A DNA stretch of 64,000 nt from Bryoerythrophyllum caledonicum (Eukaryota > Streptophyta > Bryopsida > Pottiales > Pottiaceae): NCBI GenBank assembly GCA_963971425.1, contig OZ020514.1, positions 28,756,602-28,820,601 on the forward strand, written 5' to 3'. Shown here piece by piece: positions 10,795 through 22,703 of the stretch (positions are counted from its first letter, which is position 1; each line of letters begins with the position of its first letter). Position numbers and translations under genes: made by a program. The notes beneath the pieces are model-generated. The model had not been told where the DNA came from and made no database searches. It was given only the letters and a program-made list of their open reading frames with translations.

Positions 10795-13700
10795 TTGCCG
10801 AAAATTACACTAGACAACGCTATAAAGGTGCAGCCTGATTGGGAGAAGGCGAGAGAGGCGTGGACCTTAACTTCGGCAAGGAAGTTTGTGAAGATGTGCC
10901 ACATTGATAAGGCGTTAAATAAAGATCGATGGCCACATAATCACAAGCAAAATGAGATAAGCGTCGACTATTCGATTGATCCTCACTTTGTTCACCGTGC
11001 TCATGAAATGGAGAAAACGATATTTACCGGGCGGTCATTTCCAAAGGGGAAGATGAGCTATGGATTTGCCATGATGGTCTATGAGGAGTTGAGGTTGGGT
11101 AGGAAGGTGGACTCAAAGACCTCATCTTGTGCAAAGGACTCCGCTCATGAGAAAAGTGACATCCCTGATTTGTATGTACAAAAAACAGAGGCAATGCCCA
11201 CACGAGAAGGACAATTTGGAACACGTTGTATGGAAGAGGCAAGCATCGTTAGCCCCATGCTCCATACTAGGAGTAGCATAGAATCAACATCAGAGGACAA
11301 CCCGGTACACAGAATTGGAAGTCATCGCTCTTAATCGTTGATTCAAAGTTTTACGGAACAATAGGGGCTTTGTTGGCCGTCTTCCTACAATCGCTGTCCA
11401 AGGACGTCGTCTCTCCGCTTCTTAAGGCCATCTTCTATTGACTTAACTTGACTTTGAATGAGAAGAGAATATAAGTAATGTCTTCGGGCTGGACAAGTTG
11501 ATTGAGAGAGGGACGAGATTAAGGCATCCCTTCCTAGAGTAGAGGAGCAATAGACACAACCTAACAAAAATTACAACATAGTGGAACGGGTCTTAGATGA
11601 GGCTGTAAACTACAAGCTACTCAACCTCAAGAAACAACACGAGAAACTCCGGTAAGAAATAGAGCAAGTATTGGAGGACAAGTTGGCCATAGAGGAGACT
11701 GTAGAGGACTTAAAGAGAGACATGGCTTATTTGGAGAATTTAGTAGCATGAAACCGTGCAGAAATCATGAGATTGAGGGGAGAGCAGCAAGAGTCGAATG
11801 GAAGAAGGGCTATTTTGGAAGAGAAGATTGATGCGAGCGAGAGAGATTGCGTAGACGCCCTTATGCGCAAGATTTGTGAGTAACAGGAGGAGTTGGATTT
11901 GAAAGAAGTTGACACCACGAGGATCATTGGAGCCATTGTTGTTGATGACGAAGATCTTCTGGTGCGCCGGGCCAAGCGTGCAGCAACAAAGCCCAAATGC
12001 CATGCATGCCTTTCATCAATATTTGAATCCTCAAGCCGGTCGACGAAGGATTTCTAATCGTTGACCATAGATTATGATGGCAATCTTTAGATTAAGCAGC
12101 CTCAGTTGGAAGCGAGCCCTGTAGCAGCGGACAAGGACATACAGACATCTTTGTCAAAGAGTTTATCAAAAGAACGGGTACAATTATAGGCCAAACTCAA
12201 CTTAAAGGTGCAGAAGATGGTGGCAAAGGTTGTCACTGAAAAGGCGAGTGCGGAAAAGAGAATGTTTGATGTACGTTTGAAGGAAAATGTCCAACTACTT
12301 TGCATAGAGAGCATCTCGCTTGACCACCACCTTTCTAAAGAGGAAGTAGTGGCATGAGCCTTGGAGAAGACTGAGTCCATTATCATTTTGTAGAAGAGAA
12401 AAACAAAGGTAGAAATGGGCAGAGAAGAGGCATAAACAAGCAACTAGAGAGTGTAGAAGTGCATGAACGAGCTAGATACACTCATGGTGCGCGTTGATTA
12501 AGCTTCAACCCCGCCGGCTCTCTTGGCCATGGTGTTGAATTGGGCGCTGCTTACAGAGTTGAAGGAAAAGAGGAACCAAGAAGCTTGGCGTAGGCTTGGC
12601 CTTTGAGCATTGTTATGCAATACAAGCCCCAAGCATATGAAGCGCTCTTTGGATGCCCTGGTTAACTCCAAAGTAATCAATTTGACAATCCACGTAACGT
12701 GTTGGGCAAACTTGAACACTATGTTTGAAAGGCTGCATCATTCCAACGAAGCCTTGATCAATAATGGCTCAATTGACTGGTCAAATAAGCTAGAGGAGGA
12801 AAGGATGCCATATGTCGTGAGGAATTTTGCTATTGATCCGACGAAGGCTACCCTAAGGGCGTTTGAAAGCTTTCCATCGTGGCTAGAAGATGGAACAATG
12901 TGCTTGTTGTGACTAGAGAGATTCGGTCTGGAGGAAGCGTACATACTGGGATCTTGTACACATGTCTTTCACTCAACATGCCTTGATACCATGGCACGCA
13001 TATTAAGGTTTTGCCCAACATGTCAAACGCCATTTTGACAGTGATTATACCAGCTCTTGGGCATCATGGAAGACATCCCAAAGGGATACAAATACAATCA
13101 ATTGAATATTCCATTTGATTAAGAGCTTCATAAATTTCTCAATTACAAGTTTTGGAGGAATTGGATGAATTGGGACTTGAGCCTCCAAAGGCACTGGTTG
13201 TATGAATCTGAGCACATGGATCCACAATTTTGGATGACCAATGACTTCAAAGTTGAAGCTTGAGCACGAGCATTGGACAATCCAATATAACAGAAAATAT
13301 TCTATGGAAACTTTGATGGCCATAGGTGGGAGGAGCGTAAACGGTTTACAGGTTTCCAACACGGCAATCACCTATGCCTAAAGACAACGATATCTGGGGG
13401 GTCCAACGGAGAAGTTATGAGAACATTCCCATTGAACGCGCTAAGGCCCTCTTCAAGCTAAAGGAAGCGGCAACATTGCATTTTACAAAGGGCAGTTTGG
13501 AGAGAACCGCCACCCAAGAGGTTGCTATGACAGCATTTTTGAACTGTATAAACCGCATCATAGCAAACTAGATAGAAGTTCTTAGGTGTGCGATGGTTGG
13601 CGTATTTATGGAAGAATCCGTCATGGAAAAGTACGTGCAAATAATTCAAGCAGCGATGAGGGTGTTATCCAATGATGAGGAAGAGCTATCTCCAGCCCAA

Positions 13701-13911
13701 GATAGAAAGCGCCGCTAGGATAAAGAGGACGAGTTCTTGCCTAAAATGCGACGACAAATATTGCGTATAGACAACAAACTGGCAAACAAAGTGGATGTGG
13801 GCCCTCGTCGCATCTCTTGCAACAGAATTTTTAGACCGGCAACGAGTAATGTTGATTATGCATTGCACAAGGCTTCTCGAGCAAGCTTTGAGACATTAAG
13901 TGATAGTTGAA
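10795..13911 (+). pseudogene. coiled-coil protein with partial RING-like zinc site, broken
   Basis: An opening block of about 180 residues (10795-11334) includes a Trp/Tyr-containing segment ending YEELRLGRK. Then about 11630-12000 and 12100-12450 encode Glu/Lys/Arg-rich coiled coil in frames interrupted by TAA, TGA and TAG. At 12905-13036 the sequence encodes GSCTHVFHSTC followed by CPTC, the C-terminal half of a RING-H2-like zinc site; no clear first Cys pair is visible upstream. A further open block runs 13374-13908 with two TAG stops and a basic C-terminus. The plan (N-terminal domain, charged linker, coiled coil, C-terminal domain) resembles ORF3 of the large retroelement at 54.2-57.5 kb, though I could not align the two convincingly. 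Confidence 0.5.
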
Positions 13912-16160
13912 GCCTATCTTAAATTTGAATCAATAAAAATGATTGATGTTGTTTCTAAAAGAGTCATTGAAATGCGTGGTTTAAGTTGCCATACATTCTA
14001 GATGGTTAGAACTTAGAGATGATGTGTGAGAAGTTATGAATGTTTGCCACTGAATCCTCTAATTTAAACTATCTAAATTTGGAAAAAAAATTGGACCTAT
14101 TCATGTGGAAAATATTTTGGCATCTCTTTAGGATGGAAGTTAGTGTTTTTTAAGTCATTGGAATTTTTAAGTTTAACTATTAAAATTTGGAAAATAAGGG
14201 TCCTATACCGTGGAATTTGTTAATACTTCCTTCATTTGACAACTATACATTTGATAACATGTGCAATCCCGGGCTTACTTTATTGAATGATAAACTGAAG
14301 GAGAATTTTGAAAGTTGGAACAAATGAAACAAGAGACAAATACATGTCACACTTGTGAAGTAAAATGAACAATGAATCTGTAGAATTGTCATTCATAAAT
14401 GATTTGCAAACATTATACACAGTACAGACTAACTCAACAATAATGGCTAAATGTATAGCACTTGGTATAAATAACGTTCCTTGTTATTTGTCTATTAAGT
14501 TTCAAGCAAGCCTGTACTATAGAATTGCTCTCACTATAGACATGAGTTTGTTGAAGCTAAGTGTAGGGGCGTGGACAAACAAGTTCTAAAGCTTGTTGAG
14601 CTTGCACAGGACCGCGTAGACAAAATATGTAGGCTTGCAATTAACCTAAGATTGAAAGATTTGGTTGGCCTTTGATTGTATTAAAACAGAGTCCCGACAT
14701 TGCTGAAGCTTGGCTTTGATTGACCCGCCGAAACGACACTTCATTGCTTTTGCGAAGCGGGACAAGGGATGTAACTGCCCTCAGAAAGATTGGAACTAGA
14801 TACATGGTGAGGTTATTACCATCAACATTGGTTGAATGAAAGTGCTAGCGGGGACATGTATCTTGCTTCTAAGGAAGCTGGAAACCAACGCGTTCAAGGG
14901 CAATGATCTGTGAATGCTCGAGATTGGTGCTTCTCTTAAGAAGCCAAATTTGTAGAACGATATTTAGGCAAGTAAGAACCCACATTTTACGAGAGCCCAA
15001 TACACAACGGTGAATATCATCGGGGCATAAATAAAAGGAAAAGTAGAAGTGAAGGAAATGGGTACTTGGTTTCTCTAGTAGTAAGCAATAGAAGAAGGCA
15101 AGGATGGAAAGACGTAAGGCCCAGATTCTAGAGGATGAATTTGGAAATATCCTTGTGTCCTATCGTATGAGATTGGTGCAAGTGAGAATTTAATAAGAGT
15201 TTAAAAGGGTGGCGCAACGCCATCAATACAGAAAGAAAATCACGACATCTAGAATAAGAACAAGGACAAATACAAGGATGACGACAGTCAAGGCAATCAT
15301 CAATGTGAATATCCAGTATGAAATCATTTGAATACAATAATATATAGAAAACATGATTTAGATTATTATGCGACATTTAACTAAATCTGGACTTTCAAAA
15401 GTCCAGATTGGTCAAAGTCCGTATTTAGTTTGATAATATACCATGTGGGTTGTTTCATCGTATAGGGGGAGCAGCCGATCCAACGAGCTCTTCCTTGAGA
15501 TTTGGATTGATAACTTGAAGCATTAAACATGAAACATCTATCTTGAAGCATTAAACATGAAACATGTATTAGAAGTTGATAGTAGTGGAAGCGATTGGAA
15601 GAATGAAACAAACAATACGAAGCATAGTACATGCATTTAAGACGGAAACATCGGAGGCGCACCCGATCCGGACTGGGAGATTGGGGGAGCACCCGAACCC
15701 GGCGAGGAAATAGGGGGAGCACCCGATCTTCGAGTCGGAGACCAGTAGAGCAATTGGTTGGAAGTAAAAGCGTCACACATTCATAGCATACAATCAGTTA
15801 TAGTAGAACAGAAAGTGTTTGAAAAGGCTTCATTATTTGTGGATGCAATGTAAGGCGATGGTGAAAATGTGTGTCTTAAAAGTATCACTCTTGTAAATTT
15901 CGGATAAAGTCTTTCAAGTACAAGATGAACGTTCAAATTCCTCGGACATACTAGGAACCACCACGTTGAAGAAATCCTAATAGAGGCAGGCTAGAAGACG
16001 ACAAAACTAGGGCTCCTCCAATCTGGCTGGTAAAAAACTACGCCAATCAAGGATCAATTGAGTTTGCACTCGATCCCCCACACGAGATCGGGAACGCACC
16101 CGATCCGCACACGAGAGATAGGAAGCGCACCAATCAAGGATCAGCTGCGTTTGCAGCATC
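13912..16160. other. intergenic sequence with scattered hairpin repeats
   Basis: No convincing gene. Degenerate members of the GATCGGG...CCCGATC hairpin family occur at about 15655-15745 and 16065-16135. A 33-base stretch at 15882-15914 recurs exactly at 20937-20969. Confidence 0.6.
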
Positions 16161-16199
16161 GAGGTTAACGAGCGCTATAATTCGGTCCCTTTTTGGAAT

Positions 16200-19100
16200 T
16201 GTCCGTGTCTTCGGATTTGCCTTAGTTGACCAAGAGGCATATACGACACAGTCACAATCCCAAAGACATGGACGACGACCGGGCTCAGGTACCCACGTCG
16301 CTTCCCAGCATCCCGCATACTTCTGCTTGTGCTCCTTTATGGCGTTTCTTGGCTCCCAGAACTAAATGATAAATTTCCCGTACTCCTTGTGACCTTGCTC
16401 ATTATTAACAGATGAACATGCTCTCCCCATCCAGACAGGATAAATTTCAGGGTCAGAGGGACGGAGGAGGACCCATGATCTCGCTATAATATGCCGCCAT
16501 GGATTCAAAGCTTCCTTCGGCCTCTCCTTGAATGACCCGCAAAAAACTTCAGGTACCTAATCTTCAGGTGTGACATCCCCATTAGTAATGAGGCACAAGG
16601 GAGCTGGAACCGTCGCTCTCCAATCATGATTTGGCCAAAAGCCTTCAGCCAACACGTCTGGAGTAGGAGGAAGGGGTTTTTCAAGTTCTTCAAGTATTCC
16701 TTTCCAATAAGCGATATAAGGCGGCATAGCCGTTCTCCATCCAGGGCACTTAACCATCCCTCCCTCCCAGAATGCTATATAAGCACGAATTCCAAACTGA
16801 ATCATAGACTCCTTATCCAGCGCTTTTGGAGCCTTCTCTTTGGCCTTGACTTGATTGCCACGTTTGGAAGGCTCCTCGTCTCCCCACAACCGCCTAAAAG
16901 GCACTGGCGTTGGCATACCAGAAGGTATCATGGGTCTCCCGTCAACATCTTCCTTCCAAAGCCGAACTCCAGGTTGGTTTCTAGGGAGCCAATGTGCATC
17001 AACTGCATTTTCCTTATACCGCATGATGGGCTAACCGTCTTCATCTACGTAGAACTTAAAGAGGTGTTGATCTTTCGTGCCAACGAGTCAGTCACCACGA
17101 TCACGTATATAGCCCTCCACAAATGATTTGAAATCGGCAACCTCTTGAACAAACTCGGGCATGAAACTCAAATCCTGCGACTTCATGAAGGACGACATCA
17201 AATCAGCGACTACATAGGTATTCTCACTCTTCAACTTCTTGGACAAGTGGCTGAAGTAAGCATCTATATCCTCATGGATGTGCCCTACCAACAAGAATCC
17301 AACCTGGATTTCCTTGAACACCCCCCGATAAGTCAACATGGATAAAAACGCGAAGAGATACTGGTTCTTATTATCCTTTGCTGAGTTGTCCAACTGCAAG
17401 TACAAATTTGTTGGAACAGGGACCGCCTGAGTAGAGTGGTCGGTATCCACTCGAGGTAGGAGGTCCATACATCTGGACTTCCCTTTTAGCATTGCAGCAA
17501 ACATCGAGTTTGCCGGCTCGTAAGGAAAAAGTTTGCCCGTTACACGAATGGGTGGTTCTTCCAGACGCCGAAGCAATTTTGCAATGGATGAAATAGTGTA
17601 GTTTGAGTCTCCTGGCCACAAGTCAGTGGAGTAATGAGCATATGCGCCGTCCCCATGACCATGAGTAACCATGCCAGTGACGTTCATTGGAAGTTGTCCA
17701 AGAGCTGCAGTGAACTTCGTGGCAACTTGCATACGTGGGATTGCGGTCTTCGTTGTATCCATCTTATTGTGGATTATGCAAAGAATCTCTCCCTTATTGC
17801 GCTTGGACTCCTCTCTCCAGCTATGGTACACATGCCTATACGAAGCTTGAAGGTTCTGGTGCTGAGTTTGTTGTTTCACAAAAGAAACATATTCCGTAGA
17901 GCCCTTCACCGACCTCTTAATAAACTACTGTAGAGTGCCGCAAACGGTGCACTTCGCAATAGAACTACCAACCGGCTTCACCGCAACATTGTTGAAGAGA
18001 TCCCTCTTCATTCTACTAATAGCTGACTGCGATATCGTGGGCAACCTCAACTCCGTATTTGTCTACAACAATGTACAGAATATATTAATCGGAGAAATAG
18101 GCAACCCAAGCACTCCCATGTGTGCAAATCGATGAAGTCATCATACATTGCGAAAGTGAAGAAAATGTTAGGTAAATAATCCCATGGGACATAGGATCGG
18201 ACTCAAGAGACCGGGTCCGCACCCGATCTCTCTCGAACTTGCTATAAACAGAGTAGCGTGAACATAATACAATACCTCGTTAGCGTCGGCCCGGATCTTT
18301 TTCCAGCTATGTCCGGACAACAGAAACTTGAGTGTGTCCATCCGCCTTGGCACAGTCGATCGCATCTGATGAGGCATCTGATCAGCATTCTCATTGATGA
18401 TTGTTGTAATTGAACCCATAGCCTGCACAATACCGAGGCGGGGGCGTTTGATGCTTTTGTTCCCGTGTGTTGATGAGATGATGCCCAATTTATACTGGTC
18501 AATATATTCGTGAAATGTTGGCTTTGCGATACCGTGAATCTTGTACCATGCTGTTGCGCTGACATCCTGACCAAGCAATGTGACATTATGTCTTTTCCGA
18601 GTATGGTCCAAGTAACGGAGTTGACCTCCGACAGATCTAGCATAATCTCGTCGATTGTCGAAACTCTTCAACCAGAACTTCTGCCGAATTAGAAGGATAT
18701 CCTCAGGACGGATTAGGCGGACGCATTGAGTAGGGCAACATGACTCCAAAGTCACCGCTTGAATCGCTTCCGGCATAGTCTTCTTAGAGTACGGGGCGAG
18801 CTTCTCGTCAGTTCGCTTCTGGCGACGGATAAACCGGTACGGTGCTTTGGGACGACCACCTAGGTGCGCATTCGGGTCCGCTGGTTCCGGAAGTCGAATG
18901 AAGTGATCGAGTGTCTCGCTTAGACCACGCCCACCTTCGAATTTGCACTCCGAAATTGGCCAACTCTGATGACTCATGATGTCACCACGATCCCCAATGA
19001 AAACATCCAACACCGTGACGCCAACATTCCCCTCGCCTAGGGAAATATTCTGGAATGGCTCATTAACTAGGGAGCAGTTGACCCTGCCAGTGGCCTCTAG

Positions 19101-19550
19101 AATACCGTCGTTATACCGCTTTACCACCTTACCCACCGACTCGATATGAGGTAAGAAAGGAAGAGGGATTTGGAATTCAGAAGAAGGATCACCGTGCAGA
19201 TCAACAGGAACATCCTTCGATGGAAGGACTAAGCACTCTGCCATCTAAAGGACTGTCCTACCAACAGAATCAGCCAGGACGGAGACGCCGTCCTGTTGTG
19301 GGTGCATGAGAAGATAACGGGCCTCTTGGATGATCTCAGACACGCTAATTAGCATCAAATTGGCCAGGTGAAGATGAATGTTGACACCAAGCCAGTGACC
19401 GGTCGGAGCAGCCTCAATGACAACGCCCTCTCCAACCACACCATGACGGGGGTAGACAAGGGAGACTGCCTTGCCCGGAACGAATTCGGAGCGCGGCCTT
19501 TGGGGAAGATTCGTGAAATCAACAGGGGGCGTAGATGAAGTAGTCATCAA
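16200..19550 (-). pseudogene. DUF7869-type gene (putative transposase-like), two exons, several stops
   Basis: Reading leftward, 19550-18276 encodes the N-terminal half. It holds a CC..QC motif, then WYKIHGI, HGNKSIKRPR and a helical segment, and is broken only by a TAG at 19245-19247. A GT at 18275-18274 and an AG just before 17924 define an intron that keeps phase 0. The second exon (17924 to about 16200) carries LQLDNSAKDNKNQYLFAF and VGHIHEDIDAYFSHL, the hallmark motifs of the family. It then continues past a TGA near 17087 and three TAGs (near 17030, 16556 and 16370), all in one frame. DUF7869 proteins are widespread in plants and animals. The conserved Asp/His/Glu residues suggest a nuclease-type fold, but that is inference. 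The damage suggests a recently inactivated copy. Confidence 0.75.
17925..18275 (-). other. intron of the DUF7869-type gene
   Basis: The minus strand begins GTATTG after codons for DANE and ends in CAGTAG before codons for FIKRSVKG, preserving phase 0. A GATCGGG-type hairpin lies inside at about 18195-18230, the same habit as in the introns of the 37-64 kb gene. Confidence 0.55.
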
Positions 19551-19669
19551 TCACGGAGTGCTGGAACAAACAGTTCCACACGATTCGATTATCCTTGCGA
19601 AATGACAAAAGTAAGTGGAGAAGAAAATGTGAGTTTAAATCAATGCAGAGAGACATGGAGCACCCGTCC

Positions 19670-20185
19670 CCTACTGAGAGATGGAGAGCGCACCTGATTA
19701 TACCGGGGAAGGGGAGCGCACCAGATCACCACTAGGAGATCGGGAGAGCTTGCGATCCCCAAGTCGCGATCGCGAGCGCACTCAATAACCACTGGGAGAT
19801 CGGGAGCGCATCTCATCCTCCGAAGGTGATCGGGAGCGCACCCGATCACCCACATGAGAACAGGAGCGCAATCGATCCCCCGCAAGAGATCGGAGGCACA
19901 CCCGATCCCCTACATGAGATCGGGAGCGCACCCAATCCCCCAAAAGAGATAGGAGGCTCACCCGATCCCCTACACAAGAACAGGAGCGCACCCGATCCCC
20001 CGTAAGAGATTGGAAGCGCACCCGATCCCCCACATGAGATCGGGAGCGCGCCCGATCCTTTAAAAGATATCGGAGGCGCACCCAATCCCCCACATGAGAT
20101 CGGGAGCGCACCCGATCCCCTGCAAGAGATCCGAGGCGCGCCCGATCCCCCTCACGAGAACGGGAGTGCACCCGATCCCTGAGCG
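19670..20185. repeat. 30-bp tandem array of GATCGGG hairpin units
   Basis: About 15 units with a near-exact 30-bp period, each made of GATCGGGAGCGCACCC plus a variable CATGAGA-like spacer. Each unit boundary forms an inverted repeat GATCGGG/CCCGATC with a 6-base loop. Because 30 is divisible by 3, all three minus-strand frames stay open over long spans; one gives a 10-residue repeat of the type GDRVRSRSHV. Translation is possible but not indicated by any start context or splice signal I can see. Confidence 0.9.
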
Positions 20186-20216
20186 CCCAATTTCAGAATT
20201 TCTAGAAATCCTTTGG

Positions 20217-20275
20217 ACGTATGGAAATACGGATATGTATGGATATACGGATACGTATATACGGTAGCAACGCAA
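20217..20275. repeat. TACGGATA-rich short repeat
   Basis: Repeated TACGGATA/GTATGGATA units ending in CGTATATACGG. An inverted counterpart with three CCGTATAT units lies at 37188-37230, outside the other arm of the large inverted repeat. Confidence 0.6.
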
Positions 20276-20588
20276 TTCATGTTACAAACGTCTATGGACG
20301 AACCCGTGAGTGATACGGTTTGCTCCCACACGAGATTGATCAAGAAGACTGAATGTGAAGTGATTGAGCAAAAAGATGTCACGGAGACAATCGAACAGAC
20401 ATCCATGTCAAATTTTATGCATGCTAAAAACCGAGTGCCAATAGAGGACCATACCTTAAATCCTAAACGTCGTCCACCTTGCTCACCTACTCACCTGAGG
20501 AGCTCACAAAAGGTCACCACCTCATCGCTCCTCCTCGCATGCACACGCACCTCTTCAATGTGCCTCTTCGGTTCAACCTGTCTCTAGT

Positions 20589-20816
20589 ATGGACGAAGCG
20601 CTCTCCAGTTACGAGCACGAAGATGAGAAGGAAGAACACAACGATGGACCAACCGCGAACAAAGACAGAAGAGAAAGAATAGAGAAAGACCGCGGTGATG
20701 ACTTCAAAGGCGATGCGGAAGACAATAAAAAACTACCACACAAAATGAAAACGGCTATGGCAAAAAGGAAGAGTGGCTATGACGAGCTCGAGCAAGGGAG
20801 GAGGAAATGTGAATGA
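20589..20816 (+). CDS. small charged ORF in the left arm, conserved in the right arm
   Basis: The ORF encodes 75 residues beginning MDEALSSYEH, very rich in Lys, Glu, Asp and Arg, with no recognised domain. The reverse-complement copy at 36309-36575 preserves most of it (INEALSSYEHKDENEK, then NKDRRERLEKDRG). Conservation could simply reflect the recent duplication of the arms, so translation is unproven. The context (ATG after CTCTAGT) is unremarkable. Confidence 0.35.
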   Translation: MDEALSSYEHEDEKEEHNDGPTANKDRRERIEKDRGDDFKGDAEDNKKLPHKMKTAMAKRKSGYDELEQGRRKCE

Positions 20817-20889
20817 GGATGGGGAAGAGGAAGGTGAGCGTGGCATGTGAGAGTGACGGTAGACTAGAAATCGATTGCTGTCAGCTGAA

Positions 20890-21066
20890 GTTGACGTCGT
20901 TCACTTCCTCATGATGTTAGAACAGGAGCGCAATTCGTATCACTCTTGTAAATTTCGGATAAAGTCTTTTTTTTTGTACATTACACAATATTTTGTACAT
21001 GACGTCGTTCACTTCCTCATGATGTTAGAACAGGAGCGCAATTCGTTCACTTCCTCATGATGTTTG
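20890..21066. repeat. local duplication with filler DNA
   Basis: A block of about 44 bp (ACGTCGTTCACTTCCTCATG through AGGAGCGCAATTCG) occurs twice, and a third partial copy follows. Between the copies is a 33-base segment identical to 15882-15914 plus a T-run. The right arm of the inverted repeat has only a single copy of the block. Confidence 0.8.
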
Positions 21067-21467
21067 AATACTTATGCCAACGAGAAGTACTTCACCCGGT
21101 TAATACTCAACACCCGGCTAATACATCCAATATATGTACCCTAAGCGGTGATTGGTTTTTTGTTGTGATTACAACCGAAGGAATTATTATCTTACAAACA
21201 CGGGGCCTTCTGATAAACTCCTAAAGGCCCAAGGCAATTTCAAACCATGAATCCAATAAGAATTTCAATAATTTAAAATTTATATCTAATTTTAATTATT
21301 TGATGGAGCTCATATCAAGAACAATCAACTATAGAGAATTTTTAAAAATAGATTTTTTTCCAATGTAAGGAACCTGCCCAAAATCAAATCGTCCCCCCGA
21401 GGGACACTTGGGCCTTTAGGGATTAAGCAACCAAATGTTATTATATATATAAAAACCATAGATCCTA

Positions 21468-21605
21468 ACCCTGCACCCAAAACTCTAGACCCTAAACCCT
21501 GGATCCAGAACCCTAAACTCTAAACCCTGGACCCTAAAGCATAGACCCTCAACCCTGGATCCAAAACAATAGACCCTAAACTCAAGATCCAAAACCCTGG
21601 ACCCA
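21468..21605 (+). repeat. degenerate CCCTAAA telomere-like repeat, left arm
   Basis: About 14 imperfect heptamers of the kind ACCCTAAA, ACCCTGGA and ACCCTCAA. The other arm has the TTTAGGG strand at 35238-35385. Confidence 0.7.
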
Positions 21606-21905
21606 AAAGTAAGGGATTTGGAATGTAAGGGTTAGAAAAAATAAGAGATTGAAGAAGTAAAAGTTCAAAAATTATGAGTAAAATAAAGTAATGGATTATA
21701 AAAGTAAAGGTTAGGAAAAGTAAGGGTTTGAAAAAGTAAGAGTGAGACAAAGTAAAGATTTGAAAAGTAAAAAGTTGGAAAAATGGTGAAAAGGTAAAAA
21801 GGTAGAGATCAGACATTTGAAAATCAAAATTTATAAAAAGACAAGGGATTTGAAAAGTAAGCGTTGAAAAAGAAAAGGATTGAAAAGATATCCATGATAC
21901 AACTA

Positions 21906-22212
21906 TACATACAATATATATCTCCATACGATATATATCTATTTATAAAACATACAATGATACATACATACAATCTGTACATATATACAGCATACAATAA
22001 TTATATATCGATACAGTTTATGTAATTATATATAATATATCCAACATACAACTATACAGACACATATAATATATATATATATACAACATACATTTATAGA
22101 TTCACCATATGATTTATATCTATTTATATAATATCCAATGATATGTCATACATATATTTTGTACATATGTACAACATACAATAATTATATATTGATAAAC
22201 TTTATATATTTA
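21906..22212 (-). repeat. satellite monomers in reverse orientation
   Basis: About two monomers read as CATACAACTATACATACA and CTCCATACGATATA, the complement of the main satellite. Orientation switches to forward after the GC-rich module at 22213-22292, which marks the symmetry break of the inverted repeat. Confidence 0.75.
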
Positions 22213-22292
22213 GAAGAACAAGAAGAACGCCACTCGCGAAGGGACCAAAATGAGTAAAGTGTCTGTTCGCACCACCACTAAGACCATGCCCA
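22213..22292 (+). repeat. GC-rich module 1 (forward, truncated)
   Basis: Begins GAAGAACAAGAAGAACGCC, retains AAAGTGTCTGTTCGCACC and stops at CATGCCCAT, joining satellite directly. It sits at the orientation switch of the satellite. Confidence 0.75.
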
Positions 22293-22415
22293 TATGTTGT
22301 ATATATGTACAAAATGTATGTATGTATCATTGTATGTAGTATAAATAGATATAAATCGTATGGAGATATAATTGTATGTTGTATGATATATATATACAAC
22401 ATCTGTGTTTGTATA

Positions 22416-22551
22416 GTGTCTACCCTCGAGAGGGGGAAGTAGCCCCATCCTACTAATTCCTAACTTGGTGGGCATGGTCTTAGTGGTGGTGCGAATAGAC
22501 ACTCTATTCACGCCAGTCCCTTCGGGACCGGCGTTCTCCTTCTTCTTCTAT
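22416..22551 (-). repeat. GC-rich module 2 (reverse)
   Basis: Full-length reverse copy with CGCCAGTCCC..GGGACCGGCG. The first stem arm carries one mismatch. Confidence 0.8.
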
Positions 22552-22650
22552 AAATACATAAACTGTATCAATATATAATTATTGTATGTTGTATATGCGT
22601 ACAAAATGTATGGAACATAAATCGTATGGAGATATAGATGTCTGTTGTAA

Positions 22651-22703
<53 letters not shown>

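Larger units (their letters stand above)
20466..21905 (+). repeat. left arm of the ~16-kb inverted repeat
   Basis: From AACGTCGTCCACC onward the sequence is the reverse complement, with point differences and indels, of 36572 back to 34972. Shared blocks include the small ORF, the AGTTGACGTCGTTCACTTC block, the GCCTTCTGATAAACTC block, the CCCTAAA-rich stretch and the AAGTAAGGGTTTG-rich stretch. The arm runs straight into satellite monomers in reverse orientation. The left arm keeps a segment of about 60 bp near 21360-21420 that the right arm lacks. Confidence 0.85.

Noticed and set aside
19670..20185. CRISPR-like array (regular 30-bp period)
   Set aside because: There are no unique spacers; the whole 30-bp unit repeats, and the host is a eukaryote.
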